Assembly (NCBI GenBank): GCA_026826555.1
Contig: JAKSZT010037198.1
Location: forward strand, 9,189,512 to 9,253,511
DNA from: Tolypeutes matacus
Taxonomy: Eukaryota > Chordata > Mammalia > Cingulata > Chlamyphoridae
DNA length: 64,000 bases
Direction of reading: 5' to 3'
The notes below the pieces were generated by a model that ran no database searches, was not told the DNA's origin, and was given only the letters and a program-made list of their open reading frames with translations. Below are positions 11,433 through 23,126 of this stretch, piece after piece; within the stretch, counting starts at the first letter, position 1, and the number at the start of each line of letters is the position of its first letter. A program made the position numbers and the translations under genes.

Positions 11433-13705
11433 ATAGGATGATAGAATGAGAAGGCTGAGAAGTTGAGGGGAGGCTGGGTCAAGAGATAAATGTGAGAAAC
11501 AACTAGCTTTAAATAATATTGTAATTTAAATTTTAAATAATATTGACCTTGTCCTGTCATATAGTGACTTTGCTACTGAACCAAATTTGATGTGACTGAT
11601 CAACTCTACTCTACTGATCAAAAGTCCCTCATTTTAAGATGTCAAGCAATTTTGACTTGCTGTAACCTCTTGTCATCCATTGTCTACATATATTTTACTC
11701 TCACCTTACTGTCAAGCTGGGATCTTAATAATATATAAAACCAAAAAATTATTGCATATGTACCTTTAGAAATATGTTCAATTGTTTTCAATATTTTATG
11801 AAATAAAGTAGTATCTCCAGGAGAGCAGATAGATTTTATTGTTGAACATTTGTTTTCCAAGTTTCTGCCTTTTTTTTTTCATATCAAAGTTGGGGAGAGA
11901 AAATAATGATATTTCTAAACTATCACTTAGACATTAGTCTGAGAATTGTGAATTTTGTAAAATAGAGGAAAAGAGGGAAATAGCATTTAGAAAGTTCAGG
12001 GAAAAAGTTTGGTTAAATAGCCACCTGCTTTGCTTTGGGACATTTTTGAATTTTAGAATTGGAATTTTGAGAAAGAAATTGTCTTTTTATTTATCTTTCT
12101 TTTGGATCTTCTAAACTTTTCTCCTCACTGCATAGCACAAGGAGAATTGGCAGACCTATATCCTGTTGGTTGCAGGAAAAAAAATGGCATTTTATTTTGG
12201 GCTGATATGGTTAGATAAAATGTTTTAAGTAATTATAGTTCAAATATTCATTACATGATCTTACTTCTAAGAATTGAGCCAAAGAATATATAGAGAGGGA
12301 AAAAAATCTCTAAACACATAGCATTAAATGCCATAATGTTTCTCAATGCAACCAAATGAATTGCATTCAAATCAATAGAAATTTAGAAGATTGTTATGAC
12401 ATATGGAAATGTGATATACCATACAGTGGAGAAATTAAGGCTCTAAATTTTCAGACATACTACTTAAAAATGATACAAATATCTCCTTTTCAAGGTAGAG
12501 ATAATAAAATATATATAATAGAATGAATATAATGAATTATGAAAGTGGGATTTTAATTATACAATCTTTTAATTTTTGTGAAATTTAAAATAAGTTCTTG
12601 GGTTACTATAATGGTAAAAGTGGGGAAAAAATGTCACTTGTCTCAATTTGGTGACTGAGCAAGCTATGTTCTTTACTGAGGAGTTGTTTCCTGTTGTGAC
12701 ATTCAGAAAGGTTTAGAGTATTTCTGACCAGAAGGATACCTCCTCTCCTCCCTAAACTAACAATTCATTCATGTCTAAATTCAGATATAGTTACACATGT
12801 GATTAAGTGTGGGTGACTGAGAATTTTTTCTTTGAGAAAAAGGGACTGCCTTTGAGAGGCAGTTGGCTTATATAAATTTAATCTGCAGTTTCAGAATCCT
12901 GGGGAGTAACTGATGGGGTCAAGAAAGCTCCAAAGCCCTGGCCAATATTCCAACCCCAACAGCCATCTCTATTAGAGGAAGATTAGAGGACTGCTGCCCA
13001 TCTGGTAGAGAAGTATAGAAGAGAAACGTGGTCAGTCAAATGTCTGAGCACCAAGAACATACTGGCTCCAGTACCAGTACACCCAGCCTTCAAAAGCCAA
13101 CTGCAATGAAGCACTTTGAACAGAAAAGAATCTGGAAGTTGAGGATATCAGAGAAGCTGCCTCTTGGGCTCGAGGTGAGTTTGGGGACATCCTCTCTTAG
13201 GCAGAGTTACAGATGAATTGCAATAAATTTATCCATATGGAGGATAGAAGAATAGAAGGCCTCAACCTCTTAGTAAAGAAAGTCTGAGTTTGTCATTTTC
13301 CTTCCATAGGATTTTAACTATACTTGAGGAAACAGAACTTATGTATAACCAAGTGACTGTTCTGTAGGAGCCTCATGTCCACCCAAATCAACAAGAGTGC
13401 CAATTACTCGATCTCTACCTGAGTGAGGGCTGATACTTTTTATGTTAGTTTGTTTTCTATTTTATCACTTCTTCTCATCTGAGATGATCAGGAAAATGAA
13501 TGATAGAAAGATAAATCATTTAACCCTATGAGAAGAATGGAGGCCAGAAAGACAACGCCCCCAAGTGAGACTAGAATTATTTCACTTTAACTTTTAAGAG
13601 ACTGGACTAAAACAAGCATGGACAGCAACAGAAACTATTTTAAGTGGTAGCCACTATGATGAAATGTGATTGGGGGGAGGTATTAGAGAAACAGAAATAG
13701 AGATC

Positions 13706-13731
13706 AAAATGAATATATATATATTCATTTT
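13706..13731. repeat. Perfect 26 bp palindrome
   Basis: Half-site AAAATGAATATAT followed immediately by its exact reverse complement. AT-rich and capable of cruciform extrusion. Probably arose around an (AT)n core, but the flanking TGAA/TTCA symmetry goes beyond a plain AT run. Confidence 0.85.
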
Positions 13732-14264
13732 ATTCTGACTTTGGATCAAAAGATCATGAAACTATTTATTCCCACAGGGAAAATAAAAAGGCCATAACTG
13801 AGGAACCATGGTATTAGAAGGGTGATATTATAGAATAAGACAAATGACAAAAGAGACTCACTGATTTTGGGGTGAGTGATGCTAGGGAAGGTAGGGGCAC
13901 ATGCTGGAAGCAGAAAAGGCTGAGAGCAGTTCGTCACTGTTAGATGTAAAAATAACTGCCATGCTGGGAGTTGACAGTGGGAGGAGGGAGATAGAATGGA
14001 GCATGCACAGGAGTTCCCTGGGCAACGACCACTCGCACGAAGAAGCCCTACCATTTCCAACCCACTCTGGGGCAGAGGCATGGCCAGTAGGGGGCTCAGT
14101 TCTTCTGGCAAGAAAATTCTCAGCAGTGATGGCTGGGACTAAAGAAGGTTAAAACAAAAAAGAAAGCATCCCTCTTCTGCATTAATACCAGACATTCTCC
14201 AAAGCTGAGGTCTGCCTGTGGAAGTCTCTAGCATAGTGTCTGATAATTTTCAAATATTCAATAA

Positions 14265-14304
14265 CAGTGTGTGTGTGTATGTATTTGTGTGTGTGTGTGT
14301 GTGT
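14265..14304. repeat. (TG)n microsatellite, interrupted
   Basis: About 40 bases of GT repeats interrupted by TATGTATTT. It lies just upstream of a pyrimidine-rich stretch ending in TTTTTAG at 14338. Confidence 0.9.
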
Positions 14305-17300
14305 AAACCCAATTTGTTTTTCTTATGTTTCTTTTTAGGAAAGCTGACTGCAAGATGATCTCCATGCTGTATCTGCTGGGGGTAGCCTGATCAAAACATC
14401 CATAATTAAGGAGATCCTTCTTTTACTCCCTATAATACTTATGTCTTTACTCTATCCAACTGTAAAGGGGCCAGATGCCTGCAAATGTATTACATGCATG
14501 TTCAAATGGCAAAGAGTATGCAGATGAGTTAGAGGCAGGGTTAAGTATACCAGAAGAGAGGCTATGGGTGTTCTGAGACACAATCCCTTCCCCATTTCCC
14601 ACTGATCTTCAGCCCAATAATGAGACCTATGTGGAAAAGGATGACATCGAGCAAAGGGCATAGGTGGAAACTCCCTCTACCTATGACACACCATTAGCTG
14701 CTTTCAGCTCAGAAGCTTAAAGAGAGCAAGAAGACTTACTTCAGATGGTTGGCATCATTGTAACCATTCCCAACTCAGTTTCAGAGAGGGGTGTACAGGA
14801 AAAAAAAAAAAGAAAGAAAGAAAGAAAATGGCTCTAATGAGACACAAGGTAAGGGCACAAGCATTAGTAGGACAGCTTTAAACTGGGCTCTTGTCTCAGC
14901 AAACTGGGCATCACCACTACAGATGCTATCATGTCCTAGGTCTTAAAGTAAAGAAAATCTCAGCTCTCTTTTCTCTGGTTTCCTGGGACACTTTTTCTAA
15001 ATGTAATATAGTTTTACCAAGGGAATAAACATTTGAAAAATTATCAAGATCATTTTGAAGGTGATTCTTATTATTTCTTACTCTGCATTAGTACATGAGT
15101 GCAAAAGGGGCATGTTAATAAGCAAAAGATATAAAAGACAGGCTATAGAGGTGAGGATACTGGAAGACTTCATGAAGGGGTCAGAAGACCTATGGGTTAC
15201 ATGGTGGCTAGGAGGAATGGAAAAAATGGCTATGATTTACACATGGAACTCTGGATGGGTAAGTTCTTCAGAGAAATCTGGGGGGTTTTGGGGTGAACAC
15301 AATTAGGGTAGAACTCTCACTCAGGAATGAAGAGTGGAACCCTCCACTCTCAAGCAGTCTTTCCAGCAGGGCCATTTATGACACCTATCATAATCCAGGG
15401 GCTCAGTACAAGTAATCTAGTTCCTCCCTGCCTGGATTAAATATCACACAATTGAAGATAACATGAAGGTCAAGCTTAGAGGATAAAATAAGGAAAACCC
15501 TTGGAAAGGATATCCTTTCAACTGATGTTTTCAGTCCTCCTACTAGAAGTTAAGGACTACCCTTTGAAATAGAAATTAAGGATTCCTTTAATACACCAAC
15601 TGGGGAAAATAAGCCCTTCTCCCCATTTGTTGCCAGGGTCCCTCTTAAAACTGACTGTTAGAGAGCTCTCAAAGCCCTGGCTTAAGATAGCAGTTTCTAC
15701 TCTCATGACACTAGGTATATAAAGAAATAACCAGAGGAGAAGTAATAATTCAAGAAGGAATGACAATAGTGATGTCCATGTGTACATGTCCAGAAATCAC
15801 TGTTTAAACAGCAGGAGGAACAGAAAAACTCGCTAAGATGACTAAAGATCAGAGGGAGGTGAAGGAAGGTGAGAGGGCAAAGCAGGGGAGAGAGAAGGGA
15901 TGGCAACAGCAGCTTTAGGAGAGAGGAGTGCAGACATTTCTGGAGGAGGGGGAGGTCCTATCTTAATGGCAGACCTGAGCTGTATGCACAGACTAAGAAG
16001 GCTATGGGCATGCCTTAGCAACCTCTGGATGGAAGGGCTGGGCTAAGTATGCAAGGCTGACAAGAGGAAACTGCTAATAATCTTGACTGGAGAAAAGAAA
16101 TTGGGTACTTTTGTCCAGAAGGCTTATTTAAAAGATAAATTTTCTCTCTCTTCAGATAATGCATGCATAGGAAATTGAATGATAGTGAATGAATAATCAA
16201 AGTCTAGAAGAGAAAGTTGTTGAGGAGCCCAAGAGCTAATCAAGCAGCAGAGAAAATCCCCACCATTCCTGAAAAATTTGTAAGTCTTTCCTAAGTATGA
16301 AAGTTAAACCTGTCTAGAAAACTGATTTCAACCCAAGCTGTGGCCCCTGCTACTCATGAGAGTGCTCATCCCAGGCCAGGCATTTTTCACATCCAGGGAA
16401 AACATAAGATGTGTGGCCTATAATAGAAACTTATAGCTGCTCAAGGCAATTATTTCTGAGAACATTTGATTTAAATATTTCTTGGAAGCTTTATAAAACA
16501 GTTTCTCTGGAAATGTCAACTGTGTCATTGGAGAGTTCTCTTCTTTGAATAGCTAATACCCATGTGGAACACAGTTTCCACATGAAAATACACATAATTC
16601 CTAAATCTAATACTTTGGGTCCAGCTCTAACAGTCTAAGTTTTGTGAGAAGCAATTACTGAGAGTAGAAGTGGAAGGATTGGACAATGTCTTCCCTTTCC
16701 ATGAGTAATTTACTCCTAGATCTGAAGATCTATGGAGGCTATCCCAAGCATCCTTGAAGGTAAAGCCTCACAATTTTTCATTTTTTTTCCCTCTTGCAAG
16801 GAGTCTTTGAGAATTTGTGAAGAGATCAGTCACTTGGACTTTTGCCTGCCTTACGCATGCTTTCCATGTTGATATCCTCAGAGTAACTAAGGCTAGAAGC
16901 AGAATGTATCTGGAACCCAGGAATGTGGAAAAGTTTAGACTCCTGAGCCCACAGGCTAACAAGATGAAGGATCACCTATATTGTGGGATCCCACTGCATT
17001 ATCCTTCTGGTGTGAGAGCACCCTGGACACAGCAAGAAGGAAAAGGGACACGGATATGATATTTCCAAGTGTTGCTCTGGTTGCCCAGAGCTAGGCTGAA
17101 AAATGACTTCTTGTCTTCCTTGGAAAGAGAGGGCATCCAACTATATCAGGGTGCGGAGACCCCAGAGCATCCGTGGGAATTGGACCAGAAGAAAATACGT
17201 CCAATCCGAAGCCTAAAAACAAAAGTTGTTCCATCATTGGCTTCTGTGGGAACCACTTAAGTATTGGAGATGTGGAAGTACTGCTCATAGATTGAAAAAG

Positions 17301-17527
17301 GATCAAGTTTGTTAAAGAACTGCCATTAACCAACTTGCACTAAAATTTGTTTTATTAGCAACGTCTTTGCAGATTTAGGAAGCAGAGCTGGAGATCGGAA
17401 TTTATCATCCACCAAATTGTCGTAAGCCATACACAGGCTACTTAATATAGCCCAGCTGGGGTATCTTGAAAACCCATTTTGTTTCAGAAGAGCAGAATAG
17501 AAGTCCAGTGTTCAGAACAAAAGAACA

Positions 17528-17720
17528 AGAGCTTTGGAATCAGATACACTTGAATAAAAATTGAAACGCTTCTACTTAGTAGTTATGAGATTTCATGCAG
17601 TTTCCTTGCCTCCCTGTAACTCTGTTCTCATAAAATGGGAGTAACAGCTGCTTCAAAAGATTGTTGTAAAAATCATTACATTATGTAACTAAAGTTCTTG
17701 AAATAGTGTATTGTGTATAT
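17528..17720 (+). mobile_element. MIR SINE fragment
   Basis: Shows in order GAGCTTTGGAATCAGA, CTGTAACTCTGTTCTCATA, AAATGGGAGTAACAGC and GATTGTTGTAAAAATCA, corresponding to the tRNA-related part, the core and the GTTGTGAGGATTAA-type part of mammal-wide MIR. Confidence 0.6.
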
Positions 17721-18144
17721 CACATTTCCAAAATTGGTAGTTATTGTTTTATTATTTGTCCAAATATGATCTAAGTACTGGTACCAGAAATAGTCATGTT
17801 TTACAAAATTAGTTTGATATCAGTTTGGAGGTAGCAAAGTGGGATGGTGAGATATCTGAGCACCATGTCATATGAAACCTGGCTGAAGAATGTGGTAATG
17901 GTGAAATTAAAGAAATAGAAAATGAAGTCAGAAAGGCTCTTTTTGTAAATGTAGAGCCCCGTTTTTTGAAGAGTAGACACAGGAAGAGAAGAACTTGAAA
18001 GGAATCATATTTTAGTATTCTGTAAAGGAATTCAACAGAATTTGTGATGAGGATAATTTTAACACGATAAACTCTCAATAAGTATTCATGTGCAGGCTAG
18101 ATACCCTCATGAGTGGATATTTCTGAATGAGTAAATGTTAGAAA
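17721..18144. other. Unassigned sequence
   Basis: No feature recognised. A minus-strand 89-codon frame (17809-18078) has no recognisable motif. Confidence 0.45.
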
Positions 18145-18277
18145 TTCATTTTTTTTATTACAGAAGTTGTAGGTTAACAAATATAATGCATAAAATATGA
18201 AGTTCCCATATACCACCCAATTATTAGCAGCTTTCATTATTGTGGTATATTTGTTACAATTGATGAAAGAACATTTT

Positions 18278-18490
18278 TTAAACAAATCAATTTTATTGAT
18301 ACATATTAATAAAGCATACAATTCATCCAAAGTGCACAATCAGTGGTATTTGTTATAATCACATAGTTGTGCGTTCATCACTTCAATTATGATTAGAACA
18401 TTTTCATTATTTCAATATTAAAAATCAAGAAACTTCTTCACCTCTCAATCTCTGTGTTCTTCCCCCACTGTACATAGCTGTTATTTGATC
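18278..18490 (-). mobile_element. L1 3'-end segment within a longer L1 3' UTR
   Basis: The block from AATCAATTTTATTGATACAT onward closely resembles 60740-60870 (GTATAATCACA, GTGCATTCATCACTTCA in both). It lies between two parts of the surrounding L1 3' UTR, so it is either a nested 5'-truncated insertion or a subfamily-specific block. A second, similar CCAAAGT...AATGG...GTATAATCACA unit follows at about 18489-18545. Confidence 0.5.
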
Positions 18491-19090
18491 CAAAGTATAT
18501 AATCAATGGCTTTTAGTATAATCACAATGTTGTACCTTTATCATCTCAAAAATTTTAGAACCATTGGAATTTAAAAAAAATGTATTAATATATATACAAC
18601 CTAAAATTTCCCTTTCTGGTCACATTTAAATATATATATCTCAGTGCTGTTATGTTTACAATGTTGAGCTACCATCACCACCATCCATTATCAAAACTTT
18701 TCCATCATTACAAATAGAAATTCTATACAACTTATGAATTAATTCCTCATTCTCACCCCTACTCCAGTCCCTGGTTAGCTTATTCTAGTTTCTGACTATG
18801 AATTTGCTTATTCCAATTATTTAATATCAGTGAAATTATGCAATATTTGTCCTTAAGTGTCTGGCTTATTTCACTCAATATGTCTTCAAGGTCCATCTAT
18901 GTGGTCACATGTATCAGGACTATATTGCTTTTTACTGATGAATATTCCATTGTGTGTATATATCACATTCTATTTATCCATTCATTGGTTGATAGAAAGT
19001 TGGGTTACTTCCATTTTTTAGAAATGTTTAAATGTTGCTATGAACATCTATATGTAAATAACTGTTCGAAACCCTGCTTTCAATTCTTTT

Positions 19091-19242
19091 TTTTTGGGGG
19101 GGGGAGTGGGGGGTGCCGGGACCAACAATCACCAGCTGCCCTAGTAGCAAAAATTATGCTTCCAAAATCTCTTGATGTCAATTCCGCACGAAGAGCAAGC
19201 GAGGTGCCCTCCATGTGCCACTCACGACAGAAGCCTTTTTTT
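19091..19242 (-). mobile_element. Small retroposed insert of unknown source (about 150 bp)
   Basis: Interrupts the L1 3' UTR and is flanked by a 15 bp duplication matching at 14 positions: GCTTTCAATTCTTTT (19076-19090) and GCTTTCAATGCTTTT (19243-19257). Read on the minus strand it ends in a C-rich run then an A tract, as an L1-mobilised RNA would. Its GC content (for example GCACCTCGCTTGCTCTTCGT) stands out from the surroundings. It is not one of the SINEs seen elsewhere in the window, although a CCCGGCACC near its end recalls the 3' part of tRNA-derived SINEs. One minus-strand frame is open throughout, about 45 codons. Source could be a processed transcript or a small RNA; not identified. 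Confidence 0.6.
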
Positions 19243-20551
19243 GCTTTCAATGCTTTTGGGTAAATACCTAGAGTGGGATTGCCCTGTCATATTCTTTTAG
19301 TTTTTATTGTGAATGATTTTTTTTTTCATGTTATCTTTTTCCAATGGGAAATTGCTTTGTAGAGAATTACAATTAATTTTGGGGAGTTGACTTTGTACCC
19401 TGCCCCTTTGCTGAATTCATTTATTAACTCTAGGTTCTTTGTTGCAGATATTTTAGGACTTTATGTATATAGGATCATCTATGTCATAGGAGATAATTGG
19501 TCTGTAGTTTTTTTTTCTTGTGGTATATTTATCTGGCTTTTGTATGAAGGTGATGTTGGCCCAGTAGTAGAGTTAGGGAGTGTTCCCTCCTCTTCAATTT
19601 TTTAGAAGAGTTTGTGCAGAATTGTAGTTAGTTCTTCTTGGAATGTTTGGTAGAATTCCCCTGTGAAGCCATCTGTTCCTGGGCCTTTCTTTGTTGGGAG
19701 GTTCCTGTTTACTCATTCAGTCTCCTTACTAGTAATTGGCCTATTTCTTCTTGAGCAAATGTAGGTAGCTTGAAGTTTCTAAGGATTTGTCCATTTCATC
19801 TAGTTATCTAATTTGTTGGCATACTGTTGTTCATAGTAACCACTTACAGTACTTTTTATTTCATTATGGTCAATAGAAATGTCCCTGTTTTCACTTTTAT
19901 TTATGTAATTTGTAACCTCTCTTTGACTTTGTCAGTCTAGCTAAAGGTTTGTTGATTTTAATGATCTTTTCAAAGAACTACTTTTGGTTTTGTTGATTTT
20001 CTATTTTTTTGTTTGTTTTCTATTTCATTTATCTTTGCTCTAATCTTTGTTATTTCCTTCTTTTTGCTAGATTTGGATTTAGTTTACTCTTCTTTTTCCA
20101 GTTCTTCCAGTTTTGATGATTGGTCTCTCATTTGAAGTCTTTATTTTTATTGTTGGCATTCATAGCTCAGCACTGACTTTCCTGCATCCCGTAAGTTTTG
20201 GTATGTTGTATTTTCATTTTAATTTGCCTCAAGTTATTTTCTAATTACACTTCTGATTTCCTCTTTAATTCAGTGGTTGTTTAATAATATGTTGTTTAAT
20301 TTCCTCATGTGTGAGTTTTCTCTTACTCTCTTTTTTACTGATTTCTAGCTTTATTTTGTTGTGGTCAGAGAATATACATTCTATGATTTCATTATTTGTT
20401 AATTTATTGAGACTTGCTTTATGACTCAAAATTTGCTCTATCCTGGGGAATGTCCATGTGCCCTTGAGAGGAATATGTATTTTGTTTTCATTGTGTTCAG
20501 TGTTCTATATATATCTCTTAGGTCTAGTTGGTTTAGTGTATCATTTAAGTC

Positions 20552-20752
20552 CTATACTTCCTTATTGATCTTCTGACTAGACATTCTATCCATCGTTGAG
20601 AGTGGTGTGTTAAAATCTATTGTTAATTTAAAACCATCAATTTCTCCTTTTGAAAGTGTCAGTATTTGCTTCATATAAGTTGGGGCCCTGCTGTAAGGTA
20701 CATATATATTTATAATTGGTACGTCTTCTTCTTGAATTGTCCCCTTTATCAA
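20552..20752 (-). pseudogene. L1 ORF2 endonuclease domain relic
   Basis: A 66-codon open stretch with INIYVPYSRAPTYMKQIL and DFNTPLSTMDRMSSQK, matching the L1 apurinic/apyrimidinic-type endonuclease (usual ..NIYAPN..GDFNTPLS..D). The normally conserved VGDFN is changed: the residues before DFN are LTI. Belongs to the L1 at 18145-22545. Confidence 0.85.
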
Positions 20753-21439
20753 TATGTAAAGACCACCTTTGTCCCTGATAACTGTTTCTGACTGTCTGTT
20801 TTATCCAATATTAGTATAAATATCCAAACTCTCTTGCTTACTATTTGCATAGCATATTTTTTCCATCCTTTCACCCTCAGCCTACTTGTTACTTTAACTT
20901 TTTAAGATTAGCCTTTTGTAAACAGCATATAGTTAAGTCATGTTTTTTATCCAGTCTGCCAACCTTTGCCTTTGACTGGAGAGCTTAATCCACAGTATGA
21001 TAATACAGAGATTTCTTCTGCCATTTTATTATTTAGTCTTTGTAAGTCTTACACCTTTTAGGTCCCTTGTTTTCATTAAAGCCTACTTTTATATTTATTT
21101 ACTTTCTTGTGTTGTGCCATACTGAGTGCCTTCTCATTTCTATCTAGATATATATATTTTTTATCTGTTTTCCTTATGGTTACCATGGGGTTAAAATCTA
21201 ACATCTTAAATGTATAATAAACATATTTGTTTTTATACCAACTTAATTCCAATCATATGCACATATAATTTCCTTATATCTCTCTGTCCTTCCATCATTT
21301 TATGTACTTGCTACCACTTACATCTTTGTAACTTGTATGTCAAAAAACAGAGTTATCATTGATATTTATGCATTTGTATTTTAGCATCTGTGAGAAGTAA
21401 GAAGTGGAGTTATATAATTAAAAATACAATATAATAATA

Positions 21440-21636
21440 CTGGCACTTAAAATTCCTATCTCTTTACTTAGATTCTCATATAGTTCATTTATTGTTTTCC
21501 TGATATCCTGTTGTTCTTTCTCTGTACTTTCCTTCATCTCCTTAAGCACTTTTAAACCATTTTTAAAGGCTTTGTTTTGACTTTTCCAGGTCAGCTTTTC
21601 CCATCCAAAACAGCGCCAGGAGAATGAAGCAGGCAC
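21440..21636 (-). pseudogene. L1 ORF1 coiled-coil relic
   Basis: The minus strand encodes KNGLKVLKEMKESTEKEQQDI and IRKTINELYENLSKE, the same coiled-coil block as at 3563-3775 and 42744-43226. The RNA-recognition and C-terminal domains are missing, because ORF2-side sequence abuts at about 21435. This indicates an internal deletion in the L1. Confidence 0.8.
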
Positions 21637-21954
21637 AGACTGACTCCAAAGTGCCCTGGTATGAGGATCAGGAAGGGTGCTAATATCTTCTCCAATGGCT
21701 CCCCAAAACTGAACTTTTCTGATCTTCCCAGAAAATGCATCCCTTCAGCTTACTGTCCACTGCAGCTTTGAAGAAGCATCACATCTTTAAATCTCTACCA
21801 CCTCTGCCCCTGTCCAGGGAGGGTGAAACAATGGCTGCTGCCACCTTTATCTGGGGTGGGTTGAAACAATTGTTGTTCTCAGAGCTGGGTCCCAGCAATC
21901 TGAATTTGCTAATCAAAAGCTGTGATCAGTAATCATCCTTGCCCACCCCTATTT

Positions 21955-22250
21955 TTTTATTTTTTTGTAGATGACTTTTTAAAAAATTTATATATATATA
22001 TTTTTTAAAGATACTTAGATTACATAAATGTTGCAGAAAAATTGTAGGGATTCCCATGTGCCCCACCTCCTACTCCTCCCACAACCTCCCACATAAACAT
22101 CCTTCATTAGAGTGGCACATCACCTGCAATAGATATATACATCTTGTGGCTTTGCCATTAAGCATGGACCATAGTTCACATTGTAGACCACACTCTCTCC
22201 CACACAGTTCTGCATGTCCTATATCTGTCCATCCCTATTCTTGAGGAAAA
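21955..22250 (-). mobile_element. Noncoding A-tailed retroposon, 3' end, inserted in L1 5' UTR
   Basis: Plus strand starts with a T-rich run (poly(A) complement), then GATACTTAGATTACATAAAT, GGGATTCCCATGTGCCCCAC and ACACTCTCTCCCACACAGTT, the reverse complement of the 3' end at 5700-5930. Flanks CCACCCCTATTTTT and CCATCCCTATTCTT look like a target duplication of about 12-14 bp with mismatches. Confidence 0.7.
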
Positions 22251-22639
22251 AGATATTAAATCCCTTTCTGTCATCAGCAGCTAGTAAGGACTAGACCCCA
22301 TGGCAGCCTCCCATGACAGTGTGGGATGAATGCTGGTAGTCACTGTGGGGAGAGAGCAAAGTACTGCTCTTTACCTTAATTTATCAACCTCTTCCTTCCA
22401 CTTATTTTTGGTTGCTGTACAAGGTTCTTCTGGCCTCTGGATTTTCAAAATAGTTGTTTTGGACAGTTTCTGCCGGCTTAATTGTTGTTTTGGTGGAAGG
22501 ACTAAGTCCTGAAGTTCCCTACTCTGCCATCTTTCCCAGAAGATTGAACCACTTTTAAAGTATCTTGAACATTTTAATGGAATTTTACATTACTCATAAG
22601 AAGCACTTTAATATTCCTGCATAGTATTATATTGTTGCT

Positions 22640-22745
22640 TTTAATTAATGAACAATTATTTAGGGCCTTCTATATACAGTCACTCTGCTAGAATAACTCA
22701 GATATGATCCCTGATCTTAAAGAGCTGACATTCTTTTGTGAAAGC
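22640..22745 (-). mobile_element. Possible L2 fragment
   Basis: TATTTAGGGCCTTCTATATA, then GATCCCTGATCTTAAAGAGC and TGACATTC follow the order of reverse-strand L2 (TTTATTGAGCACCTACTATG, CCCTGCCCTCAAGGAGCT, ACATTC). Weak. Confidence 0.35.
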
Positions 22746-22889
22746 CTGAATACACAATTTGAAAAATTATACACCTCTTGAGTGGATATAATAAATACCA
22801 AGAGAGGATGAAGATGAAGAAAAACTGTAATATTCTTGCTGAAGGAAATGTAAAATGGCCTACTGACTTTGGAAAATAGTTGGGCATTT

Positions 22890-23125
22890 ATTTCATTTTA
22901 TTTTTTAAAATTTATTGAAGTATATCATTCATACATGAACATAAATAAACTATAAGTGTTCAGTAAACATTATGAACTTACAAAACAAACATGCATAACA
23001 TCATACAGGGCTCCCACACATCACTTCCCCCACCCCAAACATTATTGTGAAACATTTGTTGAATCATGAAAGAGCATTGCCAAAGTATTACTACTAACTA
23101 TAGGCCAGATCTCCCGCTCCTATAC
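22890..23125 (-). mobile_element. L1 3'-end fragment
   Basis: Begins with a T/A-rich run and TTATTGAAGTATATCATTCA, ATACATGAACATAAATAAAC and ACTTACAAAACAAACATGCA, the same block as the small insertion at 39356-39501 but longer at its 5' side. Read on the minus strand it ends in a poly(A)-type tail. Interrupted or ended at 23126 by a SINE. Confidence 0.65.
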
Positions 23126-23126
23126 A

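Larger units (their letters stand above)
10467..17527. other. 7 kb block with few recognisable repeats
   Basis: Apart from short simple repeats (TG-rich at 14265-14304; A/GAAA at about 14800-14826) and two inverted repeats listed separately, I recognise no transposon and no gene. Plus-strand frames at 13028-13216 (62 codons), 16817-17059 (80) and 17069-17260 (63) have no recognised similarity. Splice-like sites occur near 13173 and 14338 (see findings). It could be unique intergenic or intronic DNA. Confidence 0.5.
18145..22545 (-). mobile_element. L1 retrotransposon, minus strand, 3' UTR to 5' terminus, degraded
   Basis: Reading the minus strand from right to left: a 5' start (GGGAAAGATGGCAGAGTAGG, ending near 22545), 5' UTR, ORF1 coiled coil (21440-21615), ORF2 endonuclease (about 20550-21150), RT and C-terminal region (about 19270-20550), and a 3' UTR of xenarthran type (18145-19090) beginning with a poly(A) complement at about 18149-18157. 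The element is about 1.3-1.6 kb shorter than a full L1, even though it carries insertions, so it has lost internal sequence. The proteins are broken by frameshifts and it cannot be active. Confidence 0.8.

Noticed and set aside
13746..14111. 121-codon minus-strand frame
   Set aside because: No recognised domain, no supporting context, and length compatible with chance in a moderately GC region.
18838..19263. 141-codon plus-strand frame
   Set aside because: Crosses the boundary between L1 3' UTR (antisense) and the small retroposed insert, so it is a chance fusion.
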